Below are positions 14,125 through 18,061 of a DNA stretch of 18,061 nucleotides, one piece after another (position 1 is the stretch's first letter; every line of letters begins with the position of its first letter). A model generated the notes under the pieces. That model was not told the DNA's origin. It saw nothing but the letters and a program-made list of their open reading frames with translations, and did not search any database. The DNA comes from CAZJJK01 sp964546285 (lineage in GTDB: Bacteria; Spirochaetota; Spirochaetia; Treponematales; Breznakiellaceae): contig CAZJJK010000065.1 of NCBI GenBank assembly GCA_964546285.1, positions 1-18,061 on the forward strand, read 5' to 3'. The translations under genes were made by a program, and so were the position numbers.

Positions 14125-15699
14125 TTATTCCACAAACAGCCGCTTGGAGGCGAAGGCGGGATCTGAGGTAAGGTTTATCCCCAGCTTTCTTAAACCGGCT
14201 TCGTCGCCTGGGGTGGGCAGGTGGGTTAGGTGCATCTGGCAGCCTCGAAGTTCCGGTAGGCGATCCACACAGGCTTGACCCATCGGGTTGAGACTGGCGC
14301 TGATGGCTAGGGCGCTTAAGGCTTCATCCACGTCCAAACTGGCGCTGGAACGTTTTAGGACATCGCGTTTCAATTTGGCGATGGATTCTATCACGATAGG
14401 CGATAGAAGATAGATAGAATCCGGTAAGCCAGCTAGACGTTTTATGCCGTTAAGCACGGCCGCCGTACCCGCGTGGAGTAATACGGAATTTTTTCCGGTG
14501 ACGATAACGCCGTCCGGTAGTTGGAGAGCCGCGCCGCAAAAAACACCGTCCACCCCCTTAATACAGCTGGTTTGGGCGCCGGCGCCTGTTTTTACCGCGT
14601 TTTCAGATAAGGCGCTTAGCTGGGCGGCGCGGGCCGCCTTTCGAGCCGCCGGAACTACTTTGCGGTATTCCGGATTAATTTTAAGTTTGGCCAACAAGGC
14701 TTCCGCCCTGTCCAGGGCGTCCCTGTCAGCGGCGCCCAGCAGGAATTCGCAGGCGCAGCGGAAATAGCGGCGTACCGTTTCCTGCTTGGCGGCTTCGCTG
14801 GCAATCTCGTTATCGGTTATGGCAAAACCGACCCGATTAACGCCCATTTCGGTTGGGGATCGGTAAATAGACGAATCGCCGGTAATGCGCTCCAGAATAG
14901 CCGCCAGTACCGGGAAGCTGTCCACGTCGCGATTGTAGTTCACCGCTTTTTGACCGGTGGCCGCTAAGTGGTAAGGATCCACCAGATTAAAATCTTTTAA
15001 GTCTAACGTCGCGGCTTCATACGCTATATTGACCGGATGGTTCAAATCCAGATTCCAAATAGGAAAAGTCTCGAATTTTGCGTACATCGCCTTAGTGCCC
15101 GTCTTGTTATCGTGGTAAATCTGGGAAAGGCAGGTCGCCATTTTACCGGAACCGGGGCCCGGTCCAGTAACGACAACCAGGGGCTTTGTCGTCTCAATTC
15201 GGGAATTCGCGCCAAAGCCGGATTCCGATACTATTGTATCAACATCAGTGGGATAGCCGGCGATAGCTTTGTGTGTATAAACGCGAACGCCTCTGTTCTC
15301 TAATTTTACGCGGAAGGCGCGCGCGGCGCGGCGGCCTTCCCAACGGGTAATCACAACCGCGGCTACGGAAAGCCCCCATTCGGAAAGGTCGTCAATCAGC
15401 TTCATCGCGTCGGCATCATAGGTGATACCGTAATCGGCCCGAATCTTGCGATGCTCTATCGCCCCTTCATGAATGCACAGAAGGATTTCGGCGTCATGTT
15501 CCAACTCTTTTAGCAGGCGTACTTTTACGTTGGGATCATAGCCGGGGAGAACCCGGGCCGCGTGAAAGTCGTTGAGGAGCTTGCCGCCGAATTCCAAATA
15601 CAGGCGGCTATCGAAGCGCCGCATTCGCTCCCGTATATAGCCCGCCTGTTCCTTAATATACGCCGCGTTATCAAAACCGTCTGTCCCGGTGAAAAGCAT
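14125..15699 (-). CDS. DUF1846 (UPF0371) family protein
   Basis: Full-length member of the DUF1846/UPF0371 family, 524 residues, cytoplasmic (no signal or membrane segment). Conserved blocks that I recognise: RLYLEFGGKLLNDFHAARVLPG (near 32-53), CIHEGAIEHRKIRADYGITYD (near 75-95) and VVVTGPGPGSGKMATCLSQIYHD (near 175-197), which contains a P-loop-like GPGPGSGK at 179-186. Structures exist for the family, but its reaction is not established to my knowledge; the P-loop-like turn suggests phosphate or nucleotide binding. The start at 15699 has a G-rich site (GGGGG) 4-5 bases upstream and a promoter just beyond. The gene stands alone, convergent with the NtrX-like gene. No intrinsic terminator is clear on its 3' side; a weak stem with TTTTTT on the minus strand lies near 13991-14020 inside the MITE. 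Confidence 0.88.
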   Translation of the reverse strand: MLFTGTDGFDNAAYIKEQAGYIRERMRRFDSRLYLEFGGKLLNDFHAARVLPGYDPNVKVRLLKELEHDAEILLCIHEGAIEHRKIRADYGITYDADAMKLIDDLSEWGLSVAAVVITRWEGRRAARAFRVKLENRGVRVYTHKAIAGYPTDVDTIVSESGFGANSRIETTKPLVVVTGPGPGSGKMATCLSQIYHDNKTGTKAMYAKFETFPIWNLDLNHPVNIAYEAATLDLKDFNLVDPYHLAATGQKAVNYNRDVDSFPVLAAILERITGDSSIYRSPTEMGVNRVGFAITDNEIASEAAKQETVRRYFRCACEFLLGAADRDALDRAEALLAKLKINPEYRKVVPAARKAARAAQLSALSENAVKTGAGAQTSCIKGVDGVFCGAALQLPDGVIVTGKNSVLLHAGTAAVLNGIKRLAGLPDSIYLLSPIVIESIAKLKRDVLKRSSASLDVDEALSALAISASLNPMGQACVDRLPELRGCQMHLTHLPTPGDEAGLRKLGINLTSDPAFASKRLFVE

Positions 15700-15719
15700 G
15701 ATTCCCCCAACGGGTGGAT

Positions 15720-15748
15720 AGTGTAGCGCCAGAAGGAGGCTTTGTCAC
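15720..15748 (-). promoter_or_regulatory. Promoter of the DUF1846 gene
   Basis: On the minus strand GTGACA (15748-15743), a 17-base spacer and TACACT (15725-15720) form a good -35/-10 pair. Transcription would start about 7 bases on, leaving a leader of only some 12-15 bases before the ATG. Confidence 0.6.
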
Positions 15749-15802
15749 TAGAGAGTATCCGCCGGCTTCGCGTTGGTCATCGGATTGTCATAAAGCTAAA
15801 GT

Positions 15803-15831
15803 TTGAGGATTTTTGAATGTGTCATTATAAT
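15803..15831 (+). promoter_or_regulatory. Promoter of the hsdM-rhuM operon
   Basis: TTGAGG (15803-15808), exactly 17 bases, and a perfect TATAAT (15826-15831). Transcription would begin near 15838, giving a leader of about 195 bases before hsdM. The long leader contains a possible small ORF and a hairpin. Confidence 0.7.
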
Positions 15832-15872
15832 ACCCTGTTAGCTAGCCCCTGTGGGCGGGGAAGAAAATATCG

Positions 15873-16007
15873 ATGGAAGCTATGTATGTAAAAGCGGATA
15901 TAGCGACTATCAAGAGAGGCGCTTTCAAAAGTCTTCAACTTTTGAAAGAACCTCAAGAGTATGCCATTAATAAAATCGCTTTTTGTAGTAAAATACAAGG
16001 CCATTAA
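15873..16007 (+). CDS. Possible 44-residue leader ORF before hsdM
   Basis: An open frame from ATG 15873 to TAA 16005-16007 encodes a lysine-rich peptide beginning MEAMYVKADIATIKRGAFKS and ending CSKIQGH. It has a loose GGGGAAG upstream, lies between the operon promoter and hsdM on the same strand, and ends 26 bases before the hsdM start. I recognise no family; it does not look like a restriction C-protein. It may be a chance ORF, a gene remnant or a regulatory leader. It contains the hairpin at 15922-15948. Confidence 0.2.
   Translation: MEAMYVKADIATIKRGAFKSLQLLKEPQEYAINKIAFCSKIQGH
15922..15948. repeat. 10 bp hairpin in the hsdM leader
   Basis: CTTTCAAAAG (15922-15931) and CTTTTGAAAG (15939-15948) are perfect inverted repeats with a 7-base loop. 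There is no T run after it, so it is probably an operator or an mRNA structure and not a terminator. Confidence 0.55.
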
Positions 16008-16033
16008 CCAGAAGTCAGACAGGAGTCCCGTAC

Positions 16034-17584
16034 ATGTCAAGCATCCAGCAAAGAGCCGAGCTTCAAGCACAGATTTGGAAAATAGCCAACGAGGTCCGTG
16101 GTTCCGTAGATGGCTGGGATTTTAAACAGTTTGTTTTAGGGACGCTCTTCTACCGCTTTATCAGCGAAAACTTCTCCAACTACATTGAAGCGGATGATGA
16201 AAGCCTACACTATGCGGCCCTGGATGACGGCATTATCACAGCTGAAATCAAGGATGACGCGATTAAAACCAAGGGGTATTTCATCTACCCCAGCCAGCTT
16301 TTTGTCAATGTGGCAAAAAGCGCCAACGATAATCCAAACCTGAACACCGATCTGGCGGCCATCTTCTCGGCTATTGAAGCTTCCGCCAGCGGCTACCCAT
16401 CGGAACGAGATATTAAAGGCCTCTTTGCCGATTTCGATACCACCAGTAACCGTCTGGGCAATACGGTGAAGGAAAAAAATACCCGTCTGTGTGCTGTTTT
16501 GAAGGGGGTGGCGGGCCTGGGGCTCGGTAATTTTCATGATAATCAAATCGATCTCTTTGGGGATGCCTATGAATTCCTCATTTCAAACTATGCGGCTAAC
16601 GCCGGGAAATCGGGGGGTGAATTCTTTACCCCCCAACATGTGTCCCGGTTGATCGCCCGGCTTGCCATGCACAAGCAGACTTCGGTCAATAAGATCTATG
16701 ACCCCGCCTGCGGTTCCGGCTCCCTGCTCCTGCAAGCTAAAAAACACTTTGACGCCCATATTATCGAAGACGGTTTCTTTGGGCAGGAGATAAACCATAC
16801 TACCTACAACCTTGCCCGGATGAACATGTTTCTCCACAACATCAACTACGATAAGTTCAATATTGTCCTGGGCAATACGCTTCTGGATCCCCATTTTGGG
16901 GATGAAAAACCCTTCGATGCCATTGTTTCAAATCCACCCTATTCGGTGACTTGGATTGGGAGTGACGATCCAACTCTTATTAACGATGAACGTTTTGCTC
17001 CCGCGGGTGTGCTGGCTCCCAAGTCCAAGGCCGATTTTGCCTTTGTGCTCCACTCCTTGAGCTACCTCTCCGGTAAGGGCCGGGCGGCCATTGTCTGCTT
17101 TCCCGGTATCTTCTACCGGGGTGGGGCGGAGCAGAAGATCCGTCAATATTTGATCGATAACAACTTCGTTGAAACTGTCATTTCCCTGGCTCCAAATCTC
17201 TTTTTTGGTACTTCCATCGCGGTGAATATCCTTGTTCTTTCCAAGCACAAGGGCGATAACAAGACCCAGTTTATCGATGCCAGCGGTCTGTTCAAGAAAG
17301 AGACCAACAATAACATCCTCACCGAAGAGCATATTGCCCGTATCATGGAGTTGTTTGACTCTAAGGCGGATGTGGCTCATTTAGCCAAATCCGTGGAATA
17401 CACGAAAATCGCCGAGAACAATTACAATCTTTCGGTGAGTTCCTATGTGGAGGCTAAAGACACCCGTGAGCTCATCGATATCTCTGTCCTAAATGAAGAG
17501 ATCAAGTCCACCGTAGCCAAGATCGACCGCCTCCGTACCGATATCGACGCCATTGTGGCGGAGCTTGAGGGGGTAGAAGAATGA
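16034..17584 (+). CDS. hsdM: Type I restriction-modification methyltransferase subunit HsdM (type IC, EcoR124I-like)
   Basis: N6-adenine methyltransferase subunit of a type I restriction-modification complex (M2S for methylation, R2M2S for restriction). 516 residues, full length. The HsdM_N domain is at about 8-155, ending near the TSNRLGNTV segment. The catalytic domain has SAM motif I DPACGSGS (223-230) and catalytic motif IV NPPY (300-303). The sequence follows EcoR124I HsdM nearly word for word as I remember it (for example QIDLFGDAYEFLISNYAANA and GFFGQEINHTTYNLARMN), though motif I has Cys for the second Ala; no alignment was run. AGGAG lies 8 bases upstream of ATG 16034. Its stop overlaps the next gene (ATGA). 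Closeness to a plasmid-borne enterobacterial system suggests horizontal transfer. hsdS and hsdR are expected to the right of the window. Confidence 0.96.
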   Translation: MSSIQQRAELQAQIWKIANEVRGSVDGWDFKQFVLGTLFYRFISENFSNYIEADDESLHYAALDDGIITAEIKDDAIKTKGYFIYPSQLFVNVAKSANDNPNLNTDLAAIFSAIEASASGYPSERDIKGLFADFDTTSNRLGNTVKEKNTRLCAVLKGVAGLGLGNFHDNQIDLFGDAYEFLISNYAANAGKSGGEFFTPQHVSRLIARLAMHKQTSVNKIYDPACGSGSLLLQAKKHFDAHIIEDGFFGQEINHTTYNLARMNMFLHNINYDKFNIVLGNTLLDPHFGDEKPFDAIVSNPPYSVTWIGSDDPTLINDERFAPAGVLAPKSKADFAFVLHSLSYLSGKGRAAIVCFPGIFYRGGAEQKIRQYLIDNNFVETVISLAPNLFFGTSIAVNILVLSKHKGDNKTQFIDASGLFKKETNNNILTEEHIARIMELFDSKADVAHLAKSVEYTKIAENNYNLSVSSYVEAKDTRELIDISVLNEEIKSTVAKIDRLRTDIDAIVAELEGVEE

Positions 17585-18061
17585 ATAGTTCTATTAATGA
17601 TGTCATTATATATAATGATGAAGAAGGCGGCGCAACTCTTTCTGTCCGTGTTGAAAACGAGACTGTTTGGCTTACAATAGATCAAATGGCTGAATTGTTT
17701 AATAAAGGCCGGTCTACAATAAATGAGCATATACTCAATATTTATAAAGAGAAGGAACTTTCGGAAACCGATACGGTGAGAAAAATCGGAAATTCCGATT
17801 TTTCTACAAAACCAACCAATTTCTACAATCTTGATGTGATCATCTCAGTTGGGTACCGGGTAAAATCACTGCAGGGGACACGTTTTAGGCAGTGGGCTAC
17901 CCAGAGATTAAAGGAATATATTGTAAAAGGTTTTACATTAGATGATGATCGCCTGAAGGGGACAGGCGGAGGCAATTATTGGAAAGAATTACTTGAGCGT
18001 ATCCGTGATATCAGGAGCAGCGAAAAAGTGCTCTATCGTCAAGTTCTTGATCTTTACGCAA
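17581..18061 (+). CDS. rhuM: RhuM-family protein, 5' part, cut by window edge
   Basis: The first 160 codons of a gene that runs off the right edge. The start ATG 17581 overlaps the hsdM stop by 4 bases (ATGA), so the genes are translationally coupled; no strong separate Shine-Dalgarno is seen beyond GGGG upstream. The protein shows the RhuM (virulence protein, PF13310) signature: VWLTIDQMAELFNKGRSTINEHI (about 30-52, a helix-turn-helix-like block), then FYNLDVIISVGYRVKSLQGTRFRQWA (about 85-110) and LKEYIVKGF. RhuM was named in Salmonella pathogenicity island 3; its function is unknown, and homologues are often embedded in type I restriction operons. It may modulate the restriction complex or be a passenger defence gene. 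A 27-base palindrome lies inside the gene at 17779-17805. Confidence 0.88.
   Translation, partial: MNSSINDVIIYNDEEGGATLSVRVENETVWLTIDQMAELFNKGRSTINEHILNIYKEKELSETDTVRKIGNSDFSTKPTNFYNLDVIISVGYRVKSLQGTRFRQWATQRLKEYIVKGFTLDDDRLKGTGGGNYWKELLERIRDIRSSEKVLYRQVLDLYA
17779..17805. repeat. 27 bp palindrome inside rhuM
   Basis: AGAAAAATCGGAA (17779-17791) and TTCCGATTTTTCT (17793-17805) are perfect 13-base inverted repeats around a single base. The A run before and T run after the stem give it the look of a bidirectional terminator, though it lies within coding sequence and in frame (RKIGNSDFS). Confidence 0.6.

Noticed and set aside
14033..14278. 81-codon plus-strand frame starting inside the MITE
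   Set aside because: Most of it is antisense to the DUF1846 gene, and its start runs through the terminal repeat. No Shine-Dalgarno.
16928..17380. 150-codon frame antisense to hsdM
   Set aside because: The sense frame is an unmistakable HsdM; the antisense frame is a by-product.
1..18061. CRISPR arrays, tRNA or rRNA genes, riboswitches
   Set aside because: No regularly spaced repeats, cloverleaf-like segments or known riboswitch cores were seen in the gaps between genes.

Overview
The window looks like chromosomal DNA of a gut-type spirochaete (a Treponema close to the termite-gut or rumen lineages). This is an inference. It rests on a roughly balanced GC content by eye, several substrate-binding proteins with relaxed spirochaete-style export signals, a YesM/YesN-type two-component pair, a DUF1846 protein and a zinc-ribbon transposase of a kind I associate with treponemes. 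No rRNA, tRNA or CRISPR array was seen.

Region 1 (1-394) holds the start of a leftward insertion-sequence transposase that runs off the edge, one end of that IS (228-256), and the intrinsic terminator of the sugar operon. Region 2 (395-9568, all minus strand) is a sugar sensing-and-uptake locus. The upstream operon encodes a membrane-anchored periplasmic binding protein, a YesM/LytS-type histidine kinase, an AraC-type response regulator and a XylF/ChvE-like lipoprotein, all with overlapping ends. The downstream operon encodes the transporter: binding protein (chvE-like), two-domain ATPase (gguA-like) and permease (gguB-like), with its own promoter, a candidate tandem operator and a double hairpin after the binding-protein gene. 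The first operon plausibly senses a monosaccharide such as xylose outside the cell and activates the second. This parallels the clostridial XylFII-LytS/YesN system but has two accessory binding proteins instead of one.

Region 3 (9569-13770, plus strand) is a four-gene operon headed by a consensus-perfect sigma-54 promoter: an unrecognised exported protein, a DUF4390-like protein, an NtrY-like kinase and an NtrX/NtrC-like sigma-54 activator. Gene junctions overlap, and the activator probably controls its own operon. Region 4 (13771-14124) lies between two convergent genes and is filled almost exactly by a ~336 bp element whose terminal inverted repeats match the IS end at 228-256. It is a likely MITE or non-autonomous derivative of that IS. 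Region 5 (14125-15699, minus) is a full-length DUF1846/UPF0371 gene with a good promoter.

Region 6 (15700-18061, plus) is the start of a type I restriction-modification island: a strong promoter, a ~200 nt leader with a possible 44-codon ORF and a hairpin, an hsdM of the EcoR124I (type IC) kind, and a RhuM-family gene fused to it by an ATGA overlap and cut by the window end. hsdS and hsdR would be expected beyond the right edge.

The most interesting points are the two-sensor-protein version of a XylFII/LytS/YesN system, the sigma-54-headed DUF4390-NtrYX operon with an unknown exported protein, and the IS/MITE pair.
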